A DNA stretch of 64,000 bases, taken from positions 2,294,001-2,358,000 of the forward strand of contig OZ246421.1 of the NCBI GenBank assembly GCA_965231165.1. The letters run 5' to 3'. Source of the stretch: Micavibrio_C sp965231165 (GTDB lineage: Bacteria; Pseudomonadota; Alphaproteobacteria; Micavibrionales; Micavibrionaceae). Both the position numbers and the translations under genes were made by a program. The notes under the pieces were generated by a model. The model saw only the letters and a list, made by a program, of their open reading frames with translations. It was not told the origin of the DNA and did no database searches. This document shows positions 7,126-15,100 of the stretch, piece after piece (the stretch's first letter is position 1; each line of letters begins with the position of its first letter).

Positions 7126-9009
7126 TTGAGCAGTCACGGAGATAAAGACAAGGCGGACAGCATTATGTCGGGTGCAGCGTGGTTGCGGGCGCCGGTGATA
7201 AACTTGACGGGTGCCGAGGGCGTACAGGCGCTGACCGATTATATGGCGCATCTGGTGCGTACGCCGGAAGCCGATGTCGTTGATTATGAAGCGACGCGGG
7301 TGATGCCCTATATGGCCGCTTTGGGCAACCGTTTGCAGGCCGCACATCAGAATACGCCTGAACAACCGCCTTTTAAGCGCGCTGTGGTTGATTATCACCA
7401 ACTGGGCGGTTGGCGCGTATCACCGGAAGCGCTTTACGATCAGAAACGCCTGACGGGCATGTTTAACCAGATGGCGGCTGATACGGGCACTATCATTCTT
7501 TCCGAGGTGGGTATGGCCTCGACAGATGTACTGAATCTATTGTCGCATTCCGAACAGGCGCAATCCGGTGATATTCAATTTTTCAGCAAGGGCATGGACG
7601 TCAACGGTTTCCGTTATCAACTTGGATTTATCCAGTGCTACAGGCCATCCGATGGGGCATCGGTGGCTTTCCCTCTGATGGGGTTGGACAAGCGTGTTAT
7701 GGAGATGTTTTTACCCGATGATTCAATCAACATGCTGGATTCCCTCAGCGGCATGGCAACGGCAGGCAATCACGATGTGCTGCATCACCTGACCAGTACT
7801 GAGCTGAACAGCAATATCAACAGACAACGCGCTGAGCCTGATTACGCGCCGTCATTAAATATGCTCCTTGAGTCCTATCTTGTTTTTGATGATGACCGTC
7901 CCCATGGCTATGAAAGCTGGGCGTTGGTTAGTCATGCTGCGACATGGCGTGAGTTGCGTGAAACGCCCGAGGCTATCAATCTGCAAATACAGACGGACCG
8001 TTATTATGACGCTATTGAGCGCCTGAATCAGGCGCTGATTGAGAAAAATACCGGAGATGTCACACGCTACAGGACAATTGATTATCTGTCCACGATCGGC
8101 GCTTATTCCCTGTTGCGGATTGTGCCGCTAACAGATCCGCTGATGGAGCGAGTGCTGATGCGTATGGAGAAGCTTTCGTCATCAGATGATGCGACGCTGG
8201 CCTGGTATATGCGCGAGCGTCACCGTAATGCTCAAACGAAATATCCTGAAAGAGCCAACCTGCCTGATTTGCAGGCGCTGTATCTTGCGTTGCTGGAGCG
8301 TCCCGGCTTTGTTATCCGAAAAACAGAGATGGATATCGGCGCGGCATTGGCCCAAAATCTCCGATATGAACTGGAAAAGCCGGTATCGGCGCGTAATCCG
8401 GCATTGATGGGCGCGGGCCGCTTGAATCTCAACGGGCCGTATGAAGAAGCCGCGCCCGAGATGCAGAGCGATATGCTGCAACTCATGAAGGCGCTGGGTC
8501 AGGTGCATTTTGATGATGGTTCTGTTCTTGCCGATCTTGCGGAAGTGCCTGAATATCGGCGCAACTTTATCCTGAATGAAATGCGCAATACCCGGGAGCA
8601 GACAGTGACGACCCTGTTCCGGGTTGTGCAAGCCTACTTGCACGGAAATCCGTTTGAGGATGATTTTCAGGACAATATTCACCGGCTGGGCATTATTCAT
8701 TTTGATGGCTTGCGTCGGCAGGCTGATAGTATCGACCACCAATCTGATCCGCATAGTTTGGCCTATCAGACGGCACGTAATTACAAGGCCGCCGGATATG
8801 ACATACTGGGGCCGGAAGGCACCGCGCCAAACTGGCGGCAGATCAAGATGTGGGATTTGATACGGACGCTGCCGATGATCGCCTATATGGGATCACCGGC
8901 AGCCGATGACGAGCATCTGTCCCAAATGCACCGTATTTCTGAAACGGTGGACCGGGGGGTTGTCAATATTGTGGGTGGTGTGGGCAAGCCTTCTTTGACG
9001 CCAGACTAG
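7126..9009 (+). CDS. Large uncharacterised soluble protein (TTG start)
   Basis: A 627-residue protein with no signal peptide, no membrane helix and no motif I can name. It reads as largely alpha-helical, with acidic and polar segments (for example RTPEADVVDYEATRVMPYMAALGNR, then a long helical region in the C-terminal half with EMRNTREQTVTTLFRVVQAYL). The start is TTG with a good ribosome site AAGGAG (7111-7116) nine bases upstream; the next in-frame Met (MSGAAWL) has none. It is monocistronic by position. Relatedness to the similar-looking 413-residue protein at 13396 is not evident beyond composition. Function unknown. Confidence 0.7.
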   Translation: MSSHGDKDKADSIMSGAAWLRAPVINLTGAEGVQALTDYMAHLVRTPEADVVDYEATRVMPYMAALGNRLQAAHQNTPEQPPFKRAVVDYHQLGGWRVSPEALYDQKRLTGMFNQMAADTGTIILSEVGMASTDVLNLLSHSEQAQSGDIQFFSKGMDVNGFRYQLGFIQCYRPSDGASVAFPLMGLDKRVMEMFLPDDSINMLDSLSGMATAGNHDVLHHLTSTELNSNINRQRAEPDYAPSLNMLLESYLVFDDDRPHGYESWALVSHAATWRELRETPEAINLQIQTDRYYDAIERLNQALIEKNTGDVTRYRTIDYLSTIGAYSLLRIVPLTDPLMERVLMRMEKLSSSDDATLAWYMRERHRNAQTKYPERANLPDLQALYLALLERPGFVIRKTEMDIGAALAQNLRYELEKPVSARNPALMGAGRLNLNGPYEEAAPEMQSDMLQLMKALGQVHFDDGSVLADLAEVPEYRRNFILNEMRNTREQTVTTLFRVVQAYLHGNPFEDDFQDNIHRLGIIHFDGLRRQADSIDHQSDPHSLAYQTARNYKAAGYDILGPEGTAPNWRQIKMWDLIRTLPMIAYMGSPAADDEHLSQMHRISETVDRGVVNIVGGVGKPSLTPD

Positions 9010-9056
9010 TATTCCATCCTTTGCGGGGCACCAATGATTGCGCTTGCTTGGGCAGA

Positions 9057-9785
9057 TCAGGCATTGGCGCCGCCATCGACGGTGATTTCCGCGCCGGTGA
9101 CATAGCTGGCGTCGGGCGAAGCGAGGAAAGCGGCCACGGCCGCCACTTCTTCCGGTGTGCCCAGACGTTTCATCGCGGTCACTGCTGCCGCATCCGGATT
9201 GCCCATATCGGTGGCAATCGGACCGGGCAGGATGGAATTGACCGTGATGCCCCTCAGGGCCAGATCGTGCGCCCAGGAACGGGTCAGGCCGTTGACCGCG
9301 AATTTACTCATGTTGTAGATGCTTAAGCCCGGAAAAATGCCGCGCTCGCCCAGTACGCTGGAGAGGTTGATAATGCGGCCATTGTCCGGCAACACTTTGG
9401 AAACTGCCTGTGTCAGTGTGAAGACGGAACGTACGTTGATATTCAGTGTACGCTCCAGCGCGTCAAGCGGCGCATCCTGAATCGGGGCAGCCCCTTCGAG
9501 AATGCCCGCATTGTTCACTAGTATGTCGATGCGGCCATAATGTTTGACGACAGTGTCGGCAATTCCCTGCATGGTTTCGGGTTTGTTCGCATCGCCGTGC
9601 AGGACAAACGCTTTGCCACCAGCCTTCTCGATGTCTTTGGCGACTTCTTCGGCCTTGTCTTTCGATCCGCCATAGGTCAGGGCAATGGATGCCCCGTCTG
9701 CGGCCAGACGCTTGGCGATAGCGGCACCGATGCCGCGGGAACCGCCGGTGACGAGTGCGACTTTGCCTTCCAGTTTTTTGGTCAT
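9057..9785 (-). CDS. SDR-family oxidoreductase (FabG-like)
   Basis: A 242-residue classical short-chain dehydrogenase/reductase that uses NAD(P)H to reduce a carbonyl or oxidise an alcohol; substrate unknown. It has the cofactor motif TGGSRGIG (13-20), NNAG (91-94), the catalytic Ser at 142/143 in INLSSV, Tyr157 and Lys161 (YNMSK), and the C-terminal YVTGAEITVDGG typical of FabG-like enzymes. Its position 44 bases behind an esterase-like gene, rather than with fatty-acid synthesis genes, argues against the housekeeping fabG. The pair is preceded by a 33-residue ORF and a promoter with two candidate operators, so an inducible detoxification or carbonyl/ester pathway is plausible (inference). 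Confidence 0.9.
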   Translation of the reverse strand: MTKKLEGKVALVTGGSRGIGAAIAKRLAADGASIALTYGGSKDKAEEVAKDIEKAGGKAFVLHGDANKPETMQGIADTVVKHYGRIDILVNNAGILEGAAPIQDAPLDALERTLNINVRSVFTLTQAVSKVLPDNGRIINLSSVLGERGIFPGLSIYNMSKFAVNGLTRSWAHDLALRGITVNSILPGPIATDMGNPDAAAVTAMKRLGTPEEVAAVAAFLASPDASYVTGAEITVDGGANA

Positions 9786-9829
9786 GATATTTCTTCCTTC
9801 TCTATAGATTTACGAATGTTGGTTACTGA

Positions 9830-10828
9830 TTAGTTCTGAAAGGCTTTACGCAGAGCGGCATTGGCCTGTTCAACGGCGGCCCCGACAGCGGGTGTTCCGG
9901 CCAGCGCATTGAGCATGACGAAATCATGGATGGTGCCGTTATAGCGCGTGACAGTGGTGCGGACGCCGGCATTAGTCAGCTTCTCGCCGAATGCTTCGCC
10001 TTCATCGCGCAGCAGGTCGTTACCGGCAGTGATGATCAGCGTTTCGGGCAGACCTTTAAGCTGTTCGACTTTAGCGCGCAGCGGAAACAAAGTGATGTCG
10101 TTCTGATCTGTATCCTTATCCAGCAGCGCGGCACCGAACCATTTCATCGCTGCCTTGGTCAACCACGGGCCATCGCCGAAGGCGGCATAGGAGCTGTTGT
10201 CCGATACGTTGTCGGTAACCGGGTAGAACAGGAGCTGCGTACTGATTTTTGGGCCTTTGCGGGCTTTTGACATCAACGACAGAGCGATAGCCATCGTGCC
10301 GCCTGCGCTGTCACCAGCCACGGCGATACGGGCAGCATCGACATTCAATTGATCGGCATGTGCCGCGACATATTCCAGCGCGGCATAGGCCTGTTCATGC
10401 GGTACGGGGAATTTCACGTCCGGTGTGCGGTCATAATCGACGAAAACGACAGCGGCATGAGAGCCGACGGCGATCTCGCGAACCAGGCGGTCATGGGTAT
10501 TCTTGCTGCCGAGCATCCAGCCGCCGCCATGCGTATAGAGAATGACGGGGAGTTTTTCGTTTTGTGTGCCTTGCGGACGGACGATGCGGATTTCAACTTT
10601 GCCGGTCGGGCCAACGGGAAAGGCGACATCCATAATGTCAGCGGGCAATTTTTTCACGTCGATCTTTTGAACATTCTCCAGAACATCGCGCGCTTGCTCA
10701 GGGGTGAGGGTATAGAGGGGCGGTCCACCGGCGGCCGCGACAGCATCAAGGAAGCCTTTGGTTTGCGCTTCCAGAAAGATGGGTTTGCCAGCGGCGGGCG
10801 TTACGGATTTCAGGGCTGTATTGGTCAT
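9830..10828 (-). CDS. Alpha/beta hydrolase of the HSL (hormone-sensitive lipase) family
   Basis: A 332-residue esterase/lipase-like enzyme. The oxyanion-hole motif HGGGW (100-104) and nucleophile elbow GDSAGG (172-177, Ser174) define the HSL/Aes group. The acid follows in the ITAGNDLLRDEGE region, and the catalytic His is in TIHDFVML near the C-terminus. No signal peptide is visible, so it is probably cytoplasmic. It is the second gene of a minus-strand unit (33-residue ORF, hydrolase, SDR). An ester-cleavage step followed by alcohol/ketone conversion by the SDR would be a coherent route, but the substrate cannot be read from sequence. Confidence 0.9.
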   Translation of the reverse strand: MTNTALKSVTPAAGKPIFLEAQTKGFLDAVAAAGGPPLYTLTPEQARDVLENVQKIDVKKLPADIMDVAFPVGPTGKVEIRIVRPQGTQNEKLPVILYTHGGGWMLGSKNTHDRLVREIAVGSHAAVVFVDYDRTPDVKFPVPHEQAYAALEYVAAHADQLNVDAARIAVAGDSAGGTMAIALSLMSKARKGPKISTQLLFYPVTDNVSDNSSYAAFGDGPWLTKAAMKWFGAALLDKDTDQNDITLFPLRAKVEQLKGLPETLIITAGNDLLRDEGEAFGEKLTNAGVRTTVTRYNGTIHDFVMLNALAGTPAVGAAVEQANAALRKAFQN

Positions 10829-10870
10829 GATGTCTCTCTTTTCTTTTCGGTTATTGTTATGGGGCAGTGA

Positions 10871-10972
10871 TTACAAAGTGGGTTTTTGTGTTTTGGGCAG
10901 GGGCGGCTTCACTGAATAGCCATCGTGAGCCAGCCACATTTCAACCGCGTGATATTGTTGTTCGACTGTCAT
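10871..10972 (-). CDS. 33-residue small ORF leading the hydrolase/SDR operon
   Basis: ATG at 10972 follows a good ribosome site (GAAGGA, 8 bases upstream) and the frame is open for 33 codons to TAA at 10871. The peptide begins MTVEQQYHAVEMWLAHDGYS and ends in a Pro/Lys-rich tail. It lies 42 bases before the hydrolase gene and directly after the promoter at 11021-11049. The ribosome site and position argue that it is translated, as a small protein or leader peptide; I know no family for it. Confidence 0.55.
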   Translation of the reverse strand: MTVEQQYHAVEMWLAHDGYSVKPPLPKTQKPTL

Positions 10973-11004
10973 TTTTTTATTCCTTCGCTTGTAGTGTTAT
11001 ATTG

Positions 11005-11020
11005 TGTACCGTTAAGTACA
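11005..11020. promoter_or_regulatory. Candidate operator 1 (TGTACC-type inverted repeat)
   Basis: TGTACCGTTAAGTACA is an inverted repeat (TGTAC / GTACA, 6-base spacer) lying just downstream of the -10 element of the minus-strand promoter, overlapping the expected transcription start. It shares TGTACC-N5-GTA with the element at 11058-11073. A TetR-type repressor site is the likely interpretation, but no regulator gene is adjacent. Confidence 0.5.
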
Positions 11021-11049
11021 ATAATAGATGCGGCAGTGGATAGCGTCAA
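11021..11049 (-). promoter_or_regulatory. Strong sigma-70-type promoter of the small ORF/hydrolase/SDR operon
   Basis: On the minus strand TTGACG (11044-11049) and TATTAT (11021-11026) are separated by exactly 17 bases, close to consensus. It is bracketed by two related inverted repeats, the arrangement expected of a tightly repressed inducible promoter. Confidence 0.65.
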
Positions 11050-11057
11050 TACAAATC

Positions 11058-11073
11058 TGTACCAATCGGTAAT
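11058..11073. promoter_or_regulatory. Candidate operator 2 (TGTACC-type inverted repeat)
   Basis: TGTACCAATCGGTAAT contains the perfect inverted repeat TACC-AATC-GGTA (11060-11071) and shares the TGTACC-N5-GTA pattern with the element at 11005-11020. It lies immediately upstream of the -35 hexamer of the minus-strand promoter. Confidence 0.45.
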
Positions 11074-11106
11074 TTATTTTACAAGGCTTTGATTATAAAC
11101 GATTAA

Positions 11107-11613
11107 TTACGCAGTTTTGAGCAGATCCTGAAGATCTAGCGGGTCTGAAGTCATATGCAACTCACCGTCCGGGGTAAGTGGCCACTCGTTTTCGGGCCTG
11201 TCCCAGTACAATTCGACGCCATTCCCGTCCGGATCACGCAGGTAGAGCGCTTGGCTGACGCCATGGTCGGCGGCGCCTTCCAGTGCAATGCCTGCTTTCG
11301 TCAAACGCCGCAGAGTATCGGCCAGTGCCCTGCGCGTCGGATAAAGAATGGCGAGGTGGTAAAGGCCGGTGCTGTGCGGCGGCGGGGGCGGGGCGTCTTT
11401 GCTTTCCCACGTATTCAATCCGATATGGTGATGGTAATCACCCGCCGCTATAAAGGCCGCGCTCTTGCCGTAGCGCTGGGTGACGTGAAAACCCAGTACA
11501 TCGCGGTAGAAGGACAAGGCGCGTTCGATATCAGCGACCTTCAGGTGCACGTGGCCGATGCGGGTGCCGGGGTCGATGGGTTCTGGAGGTAGCGTTTCTG
11601 TCATCATGGCCAT
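11107..11613 (-). CDS. VOC-family (glyoxalase/extradiol dioxygenase-like) protein
   Basis: A 168-residue protein of the vicinal oxygen chelate superfamily, resembling the CatE (catechol 2,3-dioxygenase-like) branch. The repeat starts IGHVHLKVADIERALSFYRDVLGF, a signature of the fold, with metal-ligand His in HVHLKV. A second set is LYHLAILYPTR, and Glu is in GNGVELYWDRP. Such proteins bind a divalent metal and act on vicinal-oxygen substrates (dioxygenase, lyase or resistance roles). The N-terminus has close alternative Met codons (1, 3 and 4). It lies upstream of, and on the same strand as, the operator-flanked operon, but that has its own promoter. Confidence 0.86.
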   Translation of the reverse strand: MAMMTETLPPEPIDPGTRIGHVHLKVADIERALSFYRDVLGFHVTQRYGKSAAFIAAGDYHHHIGLNTWESKDAPPPPPHSTGLYHLAILYPTRRALADTLRRLTKAGIALEGAADHGVSQALYLRDPDGNGVELYWDRPENEWPLTPDGELHMTSDPLDLQDLLKTA

Positions 11614-11722
11614 TTACCTAGGCCATCATGCTGATGTTTCAATGATTCTTATATTACGGGAACCATCATTTTCTTGCCGCGTTTGTCCGGCAGTGGTTGT
11701 TTATAACAGACAAGGATGCGCG

Positions 11723-12190
11723 ATGGCCAATACGCACATGCATATCGACGAGCATACTAGCCGCCACGGATTTAATCTGGGTCGGGGCGCGCCTCCGGTG
11801 CTGGAATCCAGTGTGTTGCTGACATTGGCGGGAGCGGGAATGGCTTTGATCGGTTTGCCGTTTGCGGCTTTCGGCGGCAATGTTCAGATTTTCGGGTTGA
11901 TCCTGCTGTTAAGCGGCGTGGCGTCGTTTTTGTACGGTGCGGTGACGGGCGGGGCTTTCATTATCAGTGGTTACGTGCGTGATTTTAGAAAGCACTGGCG
12001 GCCCCGTTATAAGAAAGCGCTTTTGACCGGGGCGCTGGCGGGATTGTTTTTTTCGCTGCCTTATCTTCCGGCGGCACCGATCCTGATGATTGTCTGTGCG
12101 GCGGTGGCGGTGCATTTTGTGCGCAAGGCCTCGGGCGATACGGCTTTTCCCGCCTTTCCTGCGGAAGATAGCGATACACGCCAGCGATGA
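11723..12190 (+). CDS. Hypothetical integral membrane protein
   Basis: A 155-residue protein with a short His-rich cytoplasmic N-terminus and about four hydrophobic segments: SVLLTLAGAGMALIGLPF, IFGLILLLSGVASFLYG, ALLTGALAGLFFSLPYL and APILMIVCAAVAVHFV. The third and fourth are separated from the first two by a basic loop (VRDFRKHWRPRYKK). ATG 11723 has AAGGA six bases upstream, which rules out the longer reading from 11558. The gene precedes the YggU/DUF983 pair on the same strand with an 18-base gap, so the three may be one operon. Function unknown. Confidence 0.72.
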   Translation: MANTHMHIDEHTSRHGFNLGRGAPPVLESSVLLTLAGAGMALIGLPFAAFGGNVQIFGLILLLSGVASFLYGAVTGGAFIISGYVRDFRKHWRPRYKKALLTGALAGLFFSLPYLPAAPILMIVCAAVAVHFVRKASGDTAFPAFPAEDSDTRQR

Positions 12191-12208
12191 CCGTGATATT
12201 ATGGGCGT

Positions 12209-12457
12209 ATGACGGCGCACCGGAAAATCAATATCAAGCTTACACCCAAGGCGTCTTCTGATCGTATCGGCGATATGCGTCCCGGTGCCGATGGCGGTGA
12301 GGTGCTGGCGGTTTATGTGACGGCGGTGCCGGAGGACGGTAAAGCGAATGAAGCGATGATTCGTCTTCTGGCGGCGCATTTTGACGTGGCGCCTTCATCT
12401 GTGGTAATCGTGCGCGGGCATACCAGCCGCCACAAAACGATTGAGATTCCAATATGA
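12209..12457 (+). CDS. yggU: DUF167 / YggU-family protein
   Basis: An 82-residue member of the small conserved YggU (DUF167) family, whose biochemical role is unclear. Family-typical features are the N-terminal IKLTPKASSDRI, the central VYVTAVPEDGKANEAMIRLLA and the C-terminal VVIVRGHTSRHKTIEI. The length is normal for the family. The stop overlaps the start of the following DUF983 gene by four bases (ATGA), indicating translational coupling. Confidence 0.9.
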   Translation: MTAHRKINIKLTPKASSDRIGDMRPGADGGEVLAVYVTAVPEDGKANEAMIRLLAAHFDVAPSSVVIVRGHTSRHKTIEIPI

Positions 12458-12837
12458 GTAACACTGAACTTCCCGTCACCGACAAACCACCGTTCTGGCC
12501 ACAGGCAAAATTGGCTTTGGCCGGGCGCTGTCCGCATTGCGGTAAAGGGAAATTATTTCGCAGTTATCTGAAGCAAGTGAGTGACTGCGCGGAGTGCGAC
12601 GAGCATTTCGGTGATATCCGCGCCGATGACGGTCCGGCGTGGCTGACGATTTTGGCGGTTGGTCACATCATTGTGCCGCTGGTGGTGGAGTTCGAACGCG
12701 ATCCCGTCTGGCCGATGTGGGTATCGATGTTGCTGTGGCCGTCACTGGCGCTGGTGTTGTCGCTGGCGTTGCTGCCGCTTTCCAAGGGATTGTTTATTAC
12801 TATTCTGTGGCGCGGACGCAAATTCAAAGCGGCTTGA
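12454..12837 (+). CDS. DUF983-family membrane protein with zinc-ribbon-like Cys pairs
   Basis: A 127-residue protein. CPHCGKGKLF and the following CAECDEHFG give two CxxC pairs, likely a small metal-binding knuckle. Two hydrophobic helices follow (AWLTILAVGHIIVPLVVEF and WVSMLLWPSLALVLSLALLPL), ending in the RGRKFKAA basic tail. This layout is that of DUF983 proteins, common in Alphaproteobacteria and without an established function. It is coupled to yggU and converges with the gene ending at 12824, overlapping it by 14 bases. Confidence 0.88.
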   Translation: MSNTELPVTDKPPFWPQAKLALAGRCPHCGKGKLFRSYLKQVSDCAECDEHFGDIRADDGPAWLTILAVGHIIVPLVVEFERDPVWPMWVSMLLWPSLALVLSLALLPLSKGLFITILWRGRKFKAA

Positions 12838-13210
12838 TGTTCATACTGAAATTCTGATTGCCGTATTCAATGATTTTATTCACGCGCTGATGCATCGGCG
12901 AATCCGGCTCCAAATCCTTGAACGGGATAACGCCGGTGGCGCTGGTCTGATCGGTCGGGCGGCGCGGGTGGATTTCAAAAATCACGACGCGGCTGTATAG
13001 ATCATAAAATCGCCGTGCGAAAATATCATCGAGTTTGCTGCCCGAGAGGCCTTGTAGAATTGTTCCCGGCGGGTTTTCCTCGCCGCCGCGCCCCAGTTCC
13101 TCGACCCAGCCATCGTTATTGAAGCGGATTTTCATGTGTGGTTCGAGCTGAAAAATCATTTTGTTACCGGGGGCGGGTGGTTGCTTACTGCCTATCTTCG
13201 TGAATTTCAT
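12824..13210 (-). CDS. Hypothetical protein
   Basis: A 128-residue soluble protein that I do not recognise. It starts MKFTKIGSKQPPAPGNKMIF and contains IRFNNDGWVEELGRGGEENPPG, DDIFARRFYDLYSRVVIFEIHPR and a helical C-terminus (HQRVNKIIEYGNQNFSM). ATG 13210 is preceded by AAAGGA eight bases away, so the longer in-frame extension to 13300 is rejected. It stands alone on the minus strand, converging on DUF983. No domain assignment is offered. Confidence 0.65.
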   Translation of the reverse strand: MKFTKIGSKQPPAPGNKMIFQLEPHMKIRFNNDGWVEELGRGGEENPPGTILQGLSGSKLDDIFARRFYDLYSRVVIFEIHPRRPTDQTSATGVIPFKDLEPDSPMHQRVNKIIEYGNQNFSMNIKPL

Positions 13211-13395
13211 GGTGAAAATCCTTTCTGAAGCCATCGTTGTGACGTGCCTACGATACCATGAATTGTGAGAGGTCAAAATGCTCTCTGCGGCGCTGCTCAT
13301 ATCGTCTCATCACAACCGTATTCAGTTATGCTGCTATGCGAGGTAGCCGGGTTTACGCACCCGGCGACTGTGGTGTAATCTCTGTCCCATAAATA

Positions 13396-14637
13396 ATGAA
13401 GACTAATAAAACAGGGACAAGTTTCATCATGGAGCAGGGGCGCGATTTCGCAGCCGGTCGGCGCGACGGCATTCAGAAGATACAGGCATTGATCCCTACG
13501 GATATTGAAAAATATGCCACCATGGTCGTCACTGACAATGCCACGTTCCTCAGCAAGCAAGATGCGTTGCATCCGCTGGTGCATATGGCGCGGGCGCTGA
13601 CCAAGGCCAATCTCGATTGTTTCCGCGCGGCGGCGGACCAGCTTGAATCCGGGGTGACTGTATATCAACTGACGGGCGCGGTTTCTCTCCCTACTTACCG
13701 ATGCATTATCGATGGTGATTATCAGGCCGGTGTGATGTCGGCGGTGGAAGATATGATTGCGCTGCTGGGGACAATTGACGGCGCGGCGATCTATAAACCT
13801 TTTCAGGTGACGGGCAAGGCGCTGGGGCAACTGGCTGACGACAATGATATCCGCCTGTCAACGATGTGCACGTATAACCATGAAATGCTGGTCGATACCA
13901 TATTTATGCGCATGTATGAAAATATCATCCGTAACATGACGAAATTGAAACATGTCGTTTATGAAGAGAGCGATGAGCCACCAAAGCGGCGCAATTTATT
14001 TTCTGGATTTGAAGCGGCGGTCAGGGCGCAGCAGGCGCCGCTTGATCGCTTCAGCAGCCGCCGTAACAAGATGCCTAAATTATGGCCACCACTGAAAACA
14101 CAGGCGACGATCATGCTGGAATTTTCAGCAGCGACCGATAAGCCTGCGGATGTTGTTGTGCCTGTTCCCCTAAATGACAGCCGTTCTTATGCGGAGGGTT
14201 TCATGCGGGGCATGCGCGTCATTTATGATGAATTGCAGCTGGTGCATTTTGATGCTCTGGAGCGGGGCGAAGGTTACGTTTCCTATATCGGGCATGATAC
14301 CGCCATGGGTAAGCTGGTGGGGCAGGTGGCGTTAAACCAATTCGCCATCCTGCGCGAGAATATGCGCGATGTTATGCATGAACGCCAAATTCTGGGCGCG
14401 GGCCAGAATTATGATGATGGCCTGAAAGGTGCGCAGACCCATGTCACGCAAATGGTCGCACAACTGCGGCAGCTACTGATGGCTGATCCGCGGACTGCTA
14501 CCGATCTCAGCCAGACGAATGCGTTCGATTCCATCCAGCCCTTCTGGCTGCAGGAAATCAGTCGCGTTATCGACGCCGAACGCGCGCCTCGCAAGACGTC
14601 CGTGGCTGCCGAGCCCCGGAAACCCTCGGTTTCCTGA
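13396..14637 (+). CDS. Uncharacterised 413-residue protein
   Basis: No family recognised. It has no signal peptide or membrane helix and reads as mainly alpha-helical: HPLVHMARALTKANLDCFRAAADQL, SYAEGFMRGMRVIYDELQLVHFDALERG and an evenly spaced helix-forming C-terminal third. A basic stretch lies in the middle (DEPPKRRNLFSGF; SSRRNKMPKLWPP). The first ATG is used; an alternative Met at codon 12 (13429) has AGGGA 11 bases upstream. It is the first of four same-strand unassigned genes running to 17004, which are spaced too widely to call a single operon with confidence. Confidence 0.66.
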   Translation: MKTNKTGTSFIMEQGRDFAAGRRDGIQKIQALIPTDIEKYATMVVTDNATFLSKQDALHPLVHMARALTKANLDCFRAAADQLESGVTVYQLTGAVSLPTYRCIIDGDYQAGVMSAVEDMIALLGTIDGAAIYKPFQVTGKALGQLADDNDIRLSTMCTYNHEMLVDTIFMRMYENIIRNMTKLKHVVYEESDEPPKRRNLFSGFEAAVRAQQAPLDRFSSRRNKMPKLWPPLKTQATIMLEFSAATDKPADVVVPVPLNDSRSYAEGFMRGMRVIYDELQLVHFDALERGEGYVSYIGHDTAMGKLVGQVALNQFAILRENMRDVMHERQILGAGQNYDDGLKGAQTHVTQMVAQLRQLLMADPRTATDLSQTNAFDSIQPFWLQEISRVIDAERAPRKTSVAAEPRKPSVS

Positions 14638-14670
14638 TTAAATCAAGCTGTCTGGCCGTATTAAGGTAAA

Positions 14671-14689
14671 TCGAAAATTAATTATTTTC
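14671..14689. other. AT-rich hairpin between two unknown genes
   Basis: CGAAAATTAATTATTTTCG forms a 7-base-pair stem (CGAAAAT / ATTTTCG) 34 bases after the 413-residue gene. No T run follows, so a rho-independent terminator is not supported; a transcript-end structure or protein site is possible. Confidence 0.3.
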
Positions 14690-14734
14690 GGGTTTAATGG
14701 GGGCATAACCGTTTTCGGGGGCAGGAACGTGGCT

Positions 14735-15070
14735 ATGTCGGGGTTTGAGGAAATCGGCGGTTTTCAGCCGCAAAATATGCAATATCCGGCGCTCGCCGCC
14801 AGCATGAACGTCAATCTGGTCGTCAATGAACATGGCCAGATATGGATTCTGCACGACAAGCAATTTCCGTGTGTCTTGAACTGGGTGGAATATGACGCCG
14901 ATGAAGGGAAGCTGGTCCTGGTTTCCCATGACGGCATGATGATTGATTTAGGAATGACGGTGCAGCGGGCGATGCGTAATCGCATGATGGGCGCCACGCA
15001 TATCAGCACCATGCTGGTCGGTGAAACCAGCATCGAGGATTTTTATATTTTGCCGCTGATAATCAGATAA
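14735..15070 (+). CDS. Uncharacterised small soluble protein
   Basis: A 111-residue protein beginning MSGFEEIGGFQPQNMQYP, without signal peptide or membrane helix. Short alternating hydrophobic segments (NVNLVVNEHGQIWILHD, GKLVLVSHDGMMIDLG) suggest a beta-barrel or SH3-like fold in the first two thirds, then a helix. ATG 14735 lies eight bases after AGGA; an in-frame GTG at 14729 is too close to that site. It is followed after 30 bases by the 293-residue gene, so the two are probably co-expressed. Function unknown. Confidence 0.65.
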   Translation: MSGFEEIGGFQPQNMQYPALAASMNVNLVVNEHGQIWILHDKQFPCVLNWVEYDADEGKLVLVSHDGMMIDLGMTVQRAMRNRMMGATHISTMLVGETSIEDFYILPLIIR

Positions 15071-15100
15071 TAAGTAAAAAATTATAAGAGGGGACTTGGT

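Noticed and set aside
12224..12457. Minus-strand frames opposite yggU and DUF983
   Set aside because: Coupled, well-typed genes occupy the plus strand here.
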